Shown: in pieces, positions 21,001 through 31,402 of the stretch
How positions within the stretch are numbered: the first letter of the stretch is position 1
Layout of the letters: the number at the start of each line of letters is the position of its first letter
Source of the DNA: Spiroplasma ixodetis Y32
Lineage (GTDB): Bacteria; Bacillota_I; Bacilli_A; Mycoplasmatales; VBWQ01
Reading direction: 5' to 3'
Assembly: GCF_030316605.1 (NCBI RefSeq)
Contig: NZ_CP127039.1
Coordinates: forward strand, 1,674,001-1,738,000
Length of the DNA stretch: 64,000 bases
The notes under the pieces: generated by a model
What the model was told of the DNA's origin: nothing
The model's database searches: none
The model's input: the letters and a program-made list of their open reading frames with translations, nothing else
Made by a program: the position numbers and the translations under genes

Positions 21001-22809
21001 CAAGTTCCCAATCCTGGAGTGCCACCTGGTCCAGAGGCAATTAAAGAAATTTTAAAGCAAGTATTACCAGGCTTTGTTCGTCAGAGTATTGATAGTTTGC
21101 CAAGACCTAATATTAAAGAAGATCCTTATGATTATTTTAGTATTAGTCATAATACTATTGCTTTTAATCCAAAAACTACTAATAATGGTGATATTAATGG
21201 ACCAGATGAAGAATTAGTAACACAGTTTAAAGTTGGTGTTGATGAAAGTACAAAAATTGCTAAAAAAGAACTAATGGATGTTATTGGTATTAATCCCAAA
21301 ACTGCGATGTTAGTATTAAAAAATGATGAAGTTAAAGCTTTAAAATATAATGCTAATGCTAATGCTATTCCAATGGTTATCAATCGTGCTTTTCAATCTA
21401 AATTTGGATTAGATGTTGGTTCACAATTTAGTGGTGTACCACAAGTTAATACTCTATGTTATAAAAATATTGATGGTAAAAGTGTTCCTTTACCAAAAGA
21501 AAATTGATATTACGGTGAAACACCACCAACAGATTCTTATACTACAAATGGTGGCATCTGATCAAAAAGTGGAACAAAATGAAATTATCGTGGTAATCAA
21601 AAAATAAAATTATCTGATAATAGTAAAGAATATAGTGATATCCATGGTACTAGATATAATGGTATGTACGATGAAAAAGGACAACCAATTATAAATAATG
21701 AACCTAGTACTTGAAATAATGTTAATGATATTTGATTAAAATTGCCTTCTGATATTAGTGGTAGTGCTAAAAGTGGTAAAATTCCAACAGCTGATAATGC
21801 TAAAACTATTGATTTTGATTTAACACGTATTTCCGATTCAACAGGTAAATGAATTAGACCTTTTTCATATGATTTGGTAAAGCCATATAATGGATTTGAT
21901 CCTAAAGATCCATTAAGTATTTTATTAAACCGCCCAGCAGAATGATTTATGGGAATGGTTAATAATAATATTTTAACTAAAGAAAATAATATTAATGCTG
22001 ATAGTTTACAAGCAGATATTAAAAATAACATGCCAACATGATGAAAAAATATTACGGGTAATGATAATCCACTTCATACATATCAAGTTGTGGGAATTCA
22101 AGATTCTTATGATACTCCTAAAGCCTATGTTGATCAAAAATGAGCTAATGAAATTATGGGTTATAGTTATATTGATGATAATCCTTATTATTCAGGAACG
22201 GATGTATTTCAATGATTTAATGGTAAGTTAAGTGCTAATGCTAATGTTTTTGATTTAATTGGAAGAATGAGTTTTAAATCAAATTTAGATGATTATACTA
22301 TTTATGCAACCACTAGTTTAAGTGGTAATCAAAATATACCAATGGTCAAAAAAAATTATTTATTATCAAGACAACAAGCAATGCTTACTAAAATGTCAGA
22401 TATTGCTTTCAGTGCTAGTGCTTTATTTATTGTGACAACGATTATTTGTTCAATATTAATTGTTATTATGATTACTGATTTATTTACCGATCAATTTCGT
22501 CGTTTTATGGCTCATATGAAAGCAGAAGGTTATACTAATTGAGAAATTAACTCTTTTACTTTAGGTATTTTTACACCTTGAGCATTACTTGGTTATATTG
22601 TAGGGTTTGCCCTAGGTTTCCTTGCTATTTATGGTTTAATTGCCATTCTTACTAGTTTTGTTGGTGTGGCTTTACCATTTACAATAACATGATGAATATT
22701 ACCAGTAAGTTTTACCATAATTGGTGGCATATATATTTCAACATTTATTATTAATAATCATGAATTAAATAAAATGAATTTAATTGAATTATTAAAATCT
22801 GATGAATAA
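18082..22809 (+). CDS. Giant FtsX/MacB-like ABC transporter permease
   Basis: A 1575-residue membrane protein in which TGA Trp codons are frequent. The architecture is a duplicated MacB/FtsX permease: TM1 (about residues 44-65), an extracytoplasmic domain of ~540 residues, a three-TM block (about 603-730: SAIIGFLFAAIAGVLLLLTV ...) ending in the loop LLKRDPLFLIKK, a new TM (about 772-798), a second ~640-residue extracytoplasmic domain, and a final three-TM block (about 1440-1566). KAIQHGQVSMGILKSIGYKT and RFMAHMKAEGYTN are the cytoplasmic elements that typically contact the ATPase. Relatives work in lipoprotein export or peptide efflux and need a separate ATPase, which is not in this window. 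The ATG at 18082 follows AGGGAG. Confidence 0.82.
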
Positions 22810-22891
22810 AATAAAAAGCATTAAAAAATATTTAAATTTATCAAATTAATAGTAAAATATGTATAATTTACTTAAAAACTAAATATAGTTT

Positions 22892-22940
22892 TTGACTCAT
22901 TGCTTTGTTTTAAAGGAAATGGGTTTTTTATTTTGAAAGG
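22892..22940 (+). promoter_or_regulatory. Leader hairpin upstream of the J-domain/ankyrin gene
   Basis: CTCATTGCTTT...AAAGGAAATGGG followed by a T-tract and TTATTTT, ending 10 bases before the AAGGAG ribosome-binding site. It shares AAATGGGTTTTTTATTTT with the leader at 6069-6112. It may also terminate the permease transcript. Confidence 0.5.
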
Positions 22941-22951
22941 AGATAAAAAGA

Positions 22952-23932
22952 ATGTTGAAATATGAATCATCAATTTCTAATTATTATGATATATTAAATG
23001 TAAAACCAACAGCATCAGTAGATGAGATTAAAAAAAAATTCAAACAAAAGGCATTAGAAACTCATCCAGATAAAAATAAGAATGCTCAGTCAAATTTTAA
23101 AATGCAAGAATTGAATGAAGCAAAAAGAATATTAACAAATAAAAAATTAAGGAAAATTTATGATCAAAAACTTTTTATTTGATCTTTACAAAATGGTAAT
23201 AATGAGATAGCTATTTTTTTTCTTACTAATAAAGTAAAAAAATTGAATATAAATGAAAAAGATAATTCTGGTAATACTCCTTTACATTATGCATGTTTTC
23301 GTAATTTTTTAGAAACTGCAGATCTATTAATTAAATATGGCGCTAATATAAATGCCAAAAATAATAAAGATAATACTCCTTTACATTTTGCTATAATTGG
23401 TAATGCTGATTTAAAATTTATTAACTTATTAATTGATAAAGGTGCTAATTTTATTGAGAAAGATAAAATGGGTAATGATAGTTTATCTTTTGCCAAAGAT
23501 TTTTCAAAAGATAAGAAAGTTTCTGAATTTTTTTTAAAAAAAATGAAAAAATTAAAAATAAAACAAAATCAACAAATTTTATTAAATATAACTAAAAGAA
23601 TTATCAATATTGAAAGAGAAATTACCAATATTGAAAGAGATATTGCACATTTTGAACAGAAAAAAATAAATTCAGTATTAAATTATATTATTATTATTTT
23701 TACTTTTGGTTGTGTTAATAAAAACAAAGATATAAATAAGGATATTTTAATTAAGACTGATCAAATTAAAAATTTATTATTAGAAAAAGAAATTGCTAAT
23801 AATGAGAAACATGTATTTGAAGAAAAAATAAACCGATTAAGTTTTAATAAAACTAAAAAAATAAATGCAATGGATTCACAAAATCAACCTTCAACAAGTG
23901 GATATAAACCATCAAATTCATCATGTATTTAA
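22952..23932 (+). CDS. J-domain / ankyrin-repeat / coiled-coil protein, candidate effector
   Basis: A 326-residue protein combining eukaryotic-like modules. Residues ~8-72 are a J domain (NYYDILNVKPTASVDEIKKK, HPDKN with the HPD tripeptide essential for Hsp70 stimulation, KIYDQ). Residues ~97-180 carry two or three ankyrin repeats (DNSGNTPLHYACFRNFLETA; NNKDNTPLHFAIIGNADLKF; DKMGNDSLSFAKDFSKDK). The C-terminal ~140 residues are charged coiled coil with a short hydrophobic stretch (NYIIIIFTFGC) and a Ser/Pro-rich tail. There is no N-terminal signal peptide. One TGA Trp codon follows KLFI. The ATG is set by AAGGAG. The combination suggests interaction with host or cellular proteins, as in symbiont ankyrin effectors; the function is inferred. 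Confidence 0.8.
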
Positions 23933-23943
23933 TAAAACAAGTT

Positions 23944-23975
23944 AAAAAGATTGATTTTGCAATCTTTTATTTTTA
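23944..23975 (+). terminator. Rho-independent terminator
   Basis: AAAAGATTG (23945-23953) pairs with CAATCTTTT (23960-23968), followed by ATTTTT, 12 bp after the stop of the J-domain/ankyrin gene. Confidence 0.8.
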
Positions 23976-24124
23976 GCTAAAATCAAGAAAAATTGATTGA
24001 TATTTTTTGGATTTATTATTAAATTAAAATATAATAAATTACTTATTAAATAAAACTTTTAAATCGTACTATTAATATTTTAATAAAATTAAAGTATTAA
24101 TGTCATAAATAACTAGTTATTTAT

Positions 24125-24133
24125 TGGTATAAT
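24125..24133 (+). promoter_or_regulatory. Extended -10 promoter of the ftsY operon
   Basis: TGGTATAAT is an extended -10 box about 20 bp upstream of the ftsY ATG, with a TAGGTG ribosome-binding site in between. Confidence 0.55.
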
Positions 24134-24152
24134 AAACAATGTAGGTGAAAAT

Positions 24153-25136
24153 ATGGCATTTTTTAAAAATTTAAAGACAAAATTACTTGGTCAAAAAACA
24201 ACTAAATATGAGCAGGGTCTTAAAAAGTCAAGAACATTATTTGCATCTAAAATTAAAGCATTAGCAGCGCGTTATCATCAACTTGATGAACAATATTTTG
24301 AAGAATTAACTGAAGTATTAATTTTAGCAGATGTTGGATACAAAATGGCAGAAACTATCACTGATGAAATTCGTCATGAAGCCAAAATCCAAAAATTAAC
24401 AAAACCAAAAGATATTAATGATATTATTATTGATAAAATGTTTGTTATTTATACTGATGGTCAGTTAGTTTCTACAAGATTAAATTTTAGTAGTAATAAT
24501 ATTTCGTTATTTTTAGTTGTTGGTGTTAATGGTAATGGTAAGACAACATCAGCAGCTAAATTAGGAGCTAAATTAAAAGAACAAGATAAAAAACCAATTC
24601 TAGTTGCTGCTGATACTTTTCGTGCTGGTGCAGTTGAACAATTGCAAATTTGAGCAGAAAGGATTGGTATTCCTTGTTATTTAGGAACACCAAAGCAAGA
24701 TCCAGCTAGTGTTGTTTATGCTGGAATTGAAGCAGCTAAATCTGAAGGTTGTGATGTTATTATTGTTGATACAGCAGGGAGATTAGAAAATAAAGTTAAT
24801 TTGATGAAGGAGTTAAAAAAGATTAATAAAATTATTACTCAGAAATTAGGACATGAAGCTAATGAAACATTGTTAGTAATTGATGGTACAACTGGACAAA
24901 ATGGTATTAATCAAGCGCAAGAATTTATGAAAATTGTTTCTTTGACTGGCATTATTTTAACAAAAATGGATGGCACTGCTAAAGGTGGCATTATTCTTGC
25001 TATTAAGGAAGAATTAGATATTCCTGTTAAATTAATGGGTTTTGGTGAAGGTATTAATGACTTGGAAGAGTTTGATTTAGATAAGTATATTTTTAGTTTA
25101 ACAAGTGATTTGTTTGTGGAGTATGAAAATGAATAG
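24153..25136 (+). CDS. ftsY: Signal recognition particle receptor FtsY
   Basis: A 327-residue SRP GTPase that docks ribosome-nascent-chain-SRP complexes at the membrane. It has an N-domain helical bundle (residues ~1-110), then GTPase motifs GVNGNGKTTSAAKLG (G1), DTFRAGAVEQL (G2), VDTAGR (G3), TKMDGTAKGG (G4 and the insertion-box end) and GFGEGINDLEEFD (closing motif). The acidic A-domain typical of E. coli FtsY is absent, as in other Gram-positive-type proteins. Two TGA Trp codons occur. It is the first gene of the run ftsY-ylxM-ymdB-hydrolase-metK-cutC; the ylxM start overlaps its stop. Confidence 0.95.
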
Positions 25137-25443
25137 TTTAGAAAAACAAGTTTTATATTATAGTTTATTTGCTTTTTATAATACTTTATTAACAGCAAAA
25201 CAAAAACAATATTTTACAAATTACTTTATTGAGAATTTATCTTTACAAGAAATCGCTGATTTACAAAAAGTATCACGAACGGCTGTTCATGATAGTCTAC
25301 AAAAAGTTATTATTTTATTAAATAAATATGAAAGTAAGTTGCATCTTTATGAAAAATATAAACAACGACAAGTAATATATGAAAAATATACGGAAAAGTA
25401 TAATTTTATTAAAGTTTTACAAGAAATTGATAAAATAGAATAA
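25129..25443 (+). CDS. ylxM: YlxM/p13-like helix-turn-helix protein of the SRP operon
   Basis: A 104-residue protein with a sigma-region-4-like HTH: LTAKQKQYFTNYFIENLSLQ, EIADLQKVSRTAVHDSLQK. YlxM is typically next to ffh or ftsY and is implicated in SRP function. The start at 25129 overlaps the ftsY stop by 8 bp, with TGGAG before it; an in-frame ATG at 25123 would add MK. Translational coupling to ftsY is likely. Confidence 0.88.
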   Translation: MNSLEKQVLYYSLFAFYNTLLTAKQKQYFTNYFIENLSLQEIADLQKVSRTAVHDSLQKVIILLNKYESKLHLYEKYKQRQVIYEKYTEKYNFIKVLQEIDKIE

Positions 25444-25458
25444 AGCAGGTGGAAATTA

Positions 25459-26286
25459 ATGAAAATTTTAATAATTGGTGATATTTACAGTATTGTTGGT
25501 AGACAAATGGTTAAATATTGAATTCCTAAAATAAAAAAGGAATATGAAAATCAATTTAAGATTGATTTAGTAGTTGCGAATGGTGAAAATACTACTCATG
25601 GTAAATCATTATGTAAAAAACACTATGATGAATTAAAAAATGCTGGTATTGATATTATTACTACCGGTAATCATATTTTTGGTCATCCTGATGTTGCTAA
25701 GTATATTAATAAAACTCCCAATTTATTGCGTCCTTTAAATTATAATCCTTATCATCCAGGTAATGGTACAATTTTAGTTAAAGTTAGTAATAAAAAAGTG
25801 CGTGTAACAAACTTAATTGGTCGTACTTTCATGGATAAATCTGATAATCCTTATTTTGCTCTTGAACAACTTATTACGATTGATAAACAAAATAGTGAAG
25901 AAAAAAGTGACATTCATATTATTGATTTTCATGCTGAAGCAACAGCGGAAAAGTTATCTTTTGCTTGAAATTTTGATGGTCAAGTTACTTGTGTGGTAGG
26001 AACTCATACTCATGTTCAAACAGCAGATAATCGTTTATTACCAAAAGGTACTGCTTTTATTAGTGATGTTGGAATGACAGGTCCGTTTTATTCTATTATT
26101 GGTGCTAAAGCTGAAGAAGTTATTATTCGTGATAAAAAAAGTATGCCGGCAAAATTTAGTCCAGCTGATGGTGAAGGTCAATTTTCAGCTGTTTTATTAA
26201 CTATTAATGATGAGACAAATAAAGCACAAAAAATTGAACGTATTTTTATTCATCCACAAGCACCTAATTTTAAAATTTACGAATAA
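25459..26286 (+). CDS. ymdB: TIGR00282-family metallophosphoesterase YmdB
   Basis: 275 residues. It begins MKILIIGDIYSIVGRQ (metal-binding Asp8), followed by VANGENTTHGKSL, TTGNHIFGH (Asn-His pair), DFHAEATAEK and VVGTHTHVQTADN. This is the full motif set of the YmdB dinuclear-metal phosphodiesterases that hydrolyse 2',3'-cNMP and affect RNA levels and biofilm/motility in Bacillus. Its length is normal. One TGA Trp codon lies after LSFA. It is co-directional with ylxM, 15 bp apart. Confidence 0.93.
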
Positions 26287-26316
26287 TTACAAATATAGGA
26301 AGGGACTAACTTTAAC

Positions 26317-27303
26317 ATGATATGAAACAATGCTAATTTTTTTACTGATAAAAATGGTTTATATTCGATTTTAATTGGGATTAGTATATTAATTATTTTA
26401 TTAATTTTAAGAATTTTATTAATGGCAAAAATTAAAGATAATGTTCATGTACAACAAGCTGCTGAAATACGAGAAAAGGTAATTATTTTACGTGATGGTT
26501 ATGAAGTAAAATTATTTAAGCAAATGGTTGATAAAAGTACAGTCATTATTATTGGTGCTCATGGCTTGCAAGGTCAAAAAGATGATTTTAAATTATTAAG
26601 TTCTTTTTGTAAAAAATCACAACTATCTTTGATTACTTATGATCGAAGAGGTAATGGTAAAAATGGACAAGATTGAAAATTTAAATCATTAGGTACTGAT
26701 ATTAATGATTTAAAAGATATAATAAGTGCAGTAAAATCTAAATATCCTAATCAAAAAATTATTGTTTTTGGTGAATCATTAGGCGCAGCTATTGCTAGTC
26801 ATGCTGTTAAAAATAATTCACAAGTATCAGCATTAATTACTAGTAATTTAGTAACTAAAAAAAATCTTTATCAATTTTCATTAAGTTTTATTATTTGTTT
26901 TTGTTTTGCTTTTATTTTTAATTCTAATATTCAAATGCCAATCTATGTTGAAAATCAAGATATTTCTAGTAATAATGCTCATATTACTAATATAAATCAA
27001 AGATATAGTAATCGTCAAAATTGATCATTACGTTTTTTACTACAATTTAAAAAAATTAATAAAAAAAGTATAATGGAAATTAGTAATTCAACACTTCCAA
27101 CGTTAATCTTGCAAAGTGCTGATGATGTATTTAGTGATTTTCATCAACTTAAAATTAATAAAAAATATTGGAAGAAACATCATAGTTATGTTTTTATTTT
27201 TGATGGTAAACATGCTTTAATTAATGAACCTAATATTAAAGATATATTTGATAATGAAATTATGCCATGAATTACAAAAAATATTTTACTTGAGAAAGGT
27301 TAA
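26317..27303 (+). CDS. Membrane-anchored alpha/beta hydrolase
   Basis: A 328-residue protein. There is one N-terminal TM helix (YSILIGISILIILLILRILL, residues ~17-36) with the hydrolase domain after it. The oxyanion/HG-like motif is GAHGLQGQKDD, the nucleophile elbow GESLG (Ser), then the acid near SADDVF and His in GKHAL near the C-terminus. A second hydrophobic segment (SFIICFCFAFIFNS) lies mid-protein. It resembles the peptidase S9/BAAT-like hydrolases of Spiroplasma; the substrate is unknown. Four TGA Trp codons occur. It follows ymdB by 30 bp with AGGAAGGG. Confidence 0.85.
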
Positions 27304-27308
27304 AAAAT

Positions 27309-28490
27309 ATGAAATTAATACCTAATATTACCCATCCTCTTTTTACTAGTGAGTCTGTTGCTCCTGGTCATCCTGATAAGATTTGCGATCAAATTGCTGA
27401 TGCAATTTTGGATGCTTTTTTAAAACAAGATCCACATGCCAAAGTAGCATGTGAGGTTTTTATTACTACAAATTTTGTTTTAATTGGTGGTGAAGTTCAT
27501 AGTCATGCTCAAGTTGATTATCAAGCAATTGCGCGAAAAGTTATTACTGAAATTGGTTATATAAATGATGAAATTGGATTTAATGGTTTTACTTGTGAAA
27601 TTAAAGTGTTAATTCATGAACAATCACCTGATATTTTACAAGGTGTTGAATTAAAAAATCATCAAATTGGTGCTGGTGATCAAGGAATAATGTTTGGTTA
27701 TGCATGTCAGCAAACATTAGAATATATGCCATTAGCAATTGTTTTAGCACATGAATTAATTAAACGGGCTACAAAATTACGAAAGGAAAAAAAATTTAAG
27801 TATGCACTTCTTGATATGAAAGCGCAAGTTACTATTGATCAAGAAGACCCTAAAAATTTAAAAATACATACTATTTTAATGAGCATTCAACATCAAGCAA
27901 ATTATGATGAAAAACAATTTAAAACATTTATTCATAAAGAAATTATGCAATATATTGCTAATAAATATCATTTAAATCTTGATTTTAAATATTTAATTAA
28001 TCCAACTGGTAAATTTGTAATTGGTGGACCTGCTGGTGATACTGGTTTAACAGGAAGAAAATTAATGGTTGATACTTATGGTGGAGCTGCTTGTCATGGT
28101 GGGGGAGCTTTTTCAGGAAAAGATCCCACTAAAGTTGATAGAACGGGTGCTTATTATGCTAGGTATATTGCTAAAAATATTGTTGCTGCTAACTTAGCAA
28201 AGATTTGTGAAGTACAATTAGCTTATGCAATTGGAACTCCTGAACCAATTGCAATATTTGTTAATACTCATCAAACTATTATTTCCGGTTTAACAGAGGC
28301 AAAATTAACAGAAATAATTTATCAAGTCTTTGATTGTTCTGCTAGTGCTATGATTGATAAATTAGAGTTATTTAAACAAAATTATCAACAATTATCAACT
28401 TATGGTCATTTTGGTAGAAATGATTTACAATTACCTTGAGAGAAATTAGATAAAGTTAGTTTATTGAAAACTTATTTACCAAAAAAATAA
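27309..28490 (+). CDS. metK: S-adenosylmethionine synthase
   Basis: A 393-residue enzyme forming SAM from ATP and methionine. Diagnostic motifs: FTSESVAPGHPDKICDQIAD (ATP and Mg site), GAGDQGIMFGYA, FVIGGPAGDTGLTGRKLMVD and the P-loop-like GGGAFSGKDPTKVDRT. Full family length. It starts 5 bp after the hydrolase stop and is part of the ftsY operon; no riboswitch is possible in the spacing. Confidence 0.96.
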
Positions 28491-28508
28491 GATGGGGAGA
28501 AATATTTT

Positions 28509-29177
28509 ATGTTTTTAGAAGTAATAGCTACATCTTTAAAAGATATAGAAAAAATTAATAATTCTTTAGCTAATCAAGTTGAGCTTTGTACTGCTATGGA
28601 ATTTGGTGGTTATACTCCAAGTTATGAATTGATTGCTGAAGCATGTAAAATTTCATTGAAACCAGTAATGGTTATGGTTAGAAATAATAATAATGGTTTC
28701 AATATTACTGATAATGATTTTAAAATCTTTAAAAGAGATATTGAATTTATTAAAACAACTCATGCATCAGGTATTGTTTGTGGTATTTTAACTAAAGATA
28801 ATAATATTGATGTTGAAAGAATGAGTGAAATTATTAAATTAGCAAAGCCTTTAAAAATAACTTTTCATCGTGCTTTTGATGAAATTTTTAATAAAAAACA
28901 AGCTTTAGAAAAGTTAGTAAAATTAGGTGTTACTACAGTTTTAACTTCTGGTGGTCAAGATAATATTGTGAATAATATTAATAAATTTAAAGAATTAAAG
29001 AAATTAAATTTACCAATAAAAATTCTTGCTGGCGGTGGAGTTAATTTAGAAAATGTTAATGTTTTATTAAAAAATGGTATTAATGATATTCATATTGGAA
29101 AATGTGTGCACGAAGATAATAATTTTAATAATCCTATTAATTATAAATTAATTAATAATATTAAAAATATAGCATAA
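28509..29177 (+). CDS. cutC: CutC-family TIM-barrel protein
   Basis: 222 residues. It begins MFLEVIATSLKDI and contains ELCTAMEFGGYTPSY, VMVRNNNNGF, HASGIVCGILT, FHRAFDE, VLTSGGQ and ILAGGGVN, the motif series of CutC. The family was named for copper homeostasis, but its biochemical role is disputed. It is the last gene of the operon, followed by a strong terminator. Confidence 0.9.
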   Translation: MFLEVIATSLKDIEKINNSLANQVELCTAMEFGGYTPSYELIAEACKISLKPVMVMVRNNNNGFNITDNDFKIFKRDIEFIKTTHASGIVCGILTKDNNIDVERMSEIIKLAKPLKITFHRAFDEIFNKKQALEKLVKLGVTTVLTSGGQDNIVNNINKFKELKKLNLPIKILAGGGVNLENVNVLLKNGINDIHIGKCVHEDNNFNNPINYKLINNIKNIA

Positions 29178-29218
29178 ATAATAAAAAGTTTTTTAATAGA
29201 TAAGATTAAACATTTAAC

Positions 29219-29260
29219 AAGGTTACTGTTCTTTTGTATTAAAAGAACAGTAACCTTTAT
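29219..29260 (+). terminator. Strong rho-independent terminator after cutC
   Basis: AAGGTTACTGTTCTTTT (29219-29235) and AAAAGAACAGTAACCTT (29241-29257) form a perfect 17-bp stem with a 5-nt loop, then TATT. It is symmetrical and could work in both directions. Confidence 0.92.
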
Positions 29261-29305
29261 TGATGGTTTATTATTATAATTAGTTGCATTGATTTCATTT
29301 TTATT

Positions 29306-30236
29306 TGGAATGGCAACACTTTTTATGACTATTTTTTGGTAGACATTTGTGCTTGGTATTTGATGGGGGTTAAGTAGTTTAGAGTGCTGTGAATTCTTAT
29401 GTTGTTATATCAGTTGATGTAATCAACTAATTCTAATTTTAATTGGATTAATGATGTAAAATTTCTATCATTAATAAATTCTGTCTTAAAAGTTTTGAAA
29501 GTTGCTTCAGCAACAGCATTATCATAAGGACAGCCTTTTTTGCTTAAAGAACGATTAATATTGAATGCTAATAAAAGTTTATCAATCATTTTATTGTTAA
29601 ATTCATTGCCGCGATCACTATGAAATATTTCAATATCTTTTAAACAGCGATTTGATTGCATAAATGCTTGATTTACTAATGATACATCTTTTTTAACTCC
29701 AAACACTATGTCCAATAATTTCGCGTTTAAATATGTCAATTAATAAGCAAATATAGTTTCATTTACCATTAACTTGAACATAAGTTAAATCACTAACAAT
29801 AACTTCATTTTTAATTCTATTATTAAAGTTTCTATTAACAAGATTGGTTATTTGACTATCATTAACTTTATTATAATGATTTTTGAATGATAATTTAGTG
29901 TATTTTGATATTAAATTATGCTTATTCATAATTTCTTTAATTTTTCTGCGTGATAAATAAATTTCTTGGTTTGCTAGTATGACTTTTAATCTTCTTGTTC
30001 CATAAACTTCTTTATTTTCTTTAAAAGCACTAATAACAGCTTGTTCATAAATATTATTTTGATTTTTTTCTTTTTTCTTTAAATTAAAATAATATGTTGA
30101 TTTAGAGAGTTTTAAAAAACGACACATTGTGCGAATTTTATATTTAGATTTATCTTTAACAATAATTTCTATTTTCTGCCTATTATTAGTGCTGCTTGAT
30201 TTAAAATATCATTTTCCATTCGTAACTGTTTTAATT
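29306..30236 (-). mobile_element. IS3-family element, copy B (truncated)
   Basis: It starts with the terminal repeat TGGAATGGCAACACTTTT and runs through orfB into the C-terminal end of orfA. It stops abruptly at 30236, where plectrovirus-like segment P2 begins. One end and most of orfA are missing. Confidence 0.85.
29329..30190 (-). pseudogene. IS3 orfB transposase, copy B (frameshifted)
   Basis: It carries MCRFLKLSKSTYYFNLKKK, YGTRRLKVILANQ, VSDLTYVQVNGK, FHSDRGNEFNN and KGCPYDNAVAEATFKTF. One extra A near 29700 (CCAAACAC against CCAACAC in copy A) breaks the frame in the middle of the catalytic domain. Confidence 0.82.
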
Positions 30237-30732
30237 GAACCGGCACCGCTCAATTTTTTTTTAAAAGTTTGAAATTTATTTTCTCGCCCAAAAATTTTTC
30301 AAAAAAAATAAAAAATAAAACCAACACTTGCTCACTTGTAAGTGGCAAGGTTGGTTAAATAAAGAAGAATAATAGTTCGTCCCCACTCCCGGTCTATATA
30401 TACTAGTTTCCAATTCGCTCCCACCCCAAGAATTACCATTACTGGTTAGTATATTTTATTAGGTATCACTCCACTTTTTCTTTATCCATGCAAGTCCACA
30501 TGCTAGCTACTATTTTTAACAACTGTGTTGTAGTTCACTTTTTTAGTTCCTTAACACGTGTTGATAATAGTGCTAAAGAGAGTTATTAAAAATTTTAAAA
30601 TTTTACAATTACAAAAAAAGACAAGATTTTTATTCTCGTCTTTTGTCATTTATTTTTAATTTAAGGGTTTAAAAAAGTAAAGATTTATTTTTGAAAATTA
30701 GTAGTTATCGACATCTTCGCCACGCTCCCAAA
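30237..30732. repeat. Plectrovirus-like non-coding segment, copy P2
   Basis: A near-identical relative of P1 and P3. It begins at GAACCGGCACCGCTC, directly joined to IS3 copy B, and ends at CACGCTCCCAAA, directly joined to an ABC-ATPase fragment. It contains the ACCAACACTTGC...GGTTGGT hairpin, the AACACGTGTT palindrome and the AAAGACAAGA...TCTCGTCTTT terminator-like hairpin. There is no target duplication. Confidence 0.55.
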
Positions 30733-30857
30733 ATGTTGTTGTTATCCACCTGAAAGTGTTTGAATAAACTTATTTTCAATTCCAAGTAATTGGTATGTCT
30801 TCAGTAACTCTAATAGTTCATCTTCTTTCATTGAAATATTAAAAGTATGTAAATAAT
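30733..30857 (-). pseudogene. ABC transporter ATPase, C-terminal fragment
   Basis: On the minus strand it reads YLHTFNISMKEDELLELLKT, YQLLGIENKFIQTLSGG, then TAA. The LSGG signature and the preceding helix are those of an ABC ATPase. It is the continuation of the N-terminal half at 38585-38869, interrupted by the 7.7-kb nested insertion. The real stop after LSGG and the abrupt P2 junction show it is dead. Confidence 0.75.
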
Positions 30858-31303
30858 TGGATGGGTTACACTTTATTGGACACTAATTACGTAGACAAGT
30901 GAACAAATTAGTGAAAAGAAAGGAATTATAATTATGACCAATATTAACTCATATACCGACGAATTTAAAAAGCAAATAGTAGCTTTATATCAAAGTGGTA
31001 AATCAATATCTTGCCTTGTTAAAGAGTATAATGTTACAAGAGCAGTTACTTATAAATGAATTAAGCAATTTACTAATTCAGGTAGTTTTAAAACTAAAGA
31101 TAATCTTTCTGATTTAGAAAAACAATTAATTCAAGCAAATAAAGAATTAAAACAGTTACGAATGGAAAATGATATTTTAAATCAAGCAGCACTAATAATA
31201 GGCAGAAAATAGAAATTATTGTTAAAAATAAATCTAAATATAAAATTCGCACAATGTGTCGTTTTTTAAAACTCTCTAAATCAACATATTATTTTAATTT
31301 AAA
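30858..31303 (+). mobile_element. IS3-family element, copy C (left half of a split copy)
   Basis: It begins TGGATGGGTTACACTTTATT after TAAT and carries orfA and the start of orfB, then is cut by the end of another element (AGGGCGGTTGTCAAATTT). The other half is at 37810-38584, also flanked by TAAT, so this was a single IS3 with a 4-bp target duplication inside the ABC-ATPase gene. Confidence 0.8.
30934..31212 (+). CDS. IS3 OrfA (HTH protein)
   Basis: 92 residues, AAAGGAATTA upstream. The HTH is QIVALYQSGKSISCLVKEYN, then WIKQF, and the C-terminal leucine-zipper-like helix DLEKQLIQANKELKQLRMEN mediates multimerisation in this family. The stop lies in AGAAAATAG, where a -1 slip would enter the orfB frame (KIEIIVKNKSKYKIRTM), the usual way OrfAB transposase is made. 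The downstream orfB is cut after NLK. Confidence 0.85.
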
Positions 31304-31340
31304 AGAAGGGCGGTTGTCAAATTTACGAAATAATTAATTT

Positions 31341-31402
31341 GTAGATTAGACACACTTTTTGGACTAATAAAAGTTTTTATAACTTTATATTATTAGTTGA
31401 GG
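31341..31402. repeat. Left-end remnant of the IS481-like element
   Basis: GTAGATTAGACACACTTTTT onwards matches 11793-11853 almost base for base, up to the point where the next element starts (GGCATAAG). Only the end is left, with no coding sequence. Confidence 0.7.

Noticed and set aside
27280..27309. SAM riboswitch before metK
   Set aside because: Only 5 bp separate metK from the upstream stop; there is no room for one.
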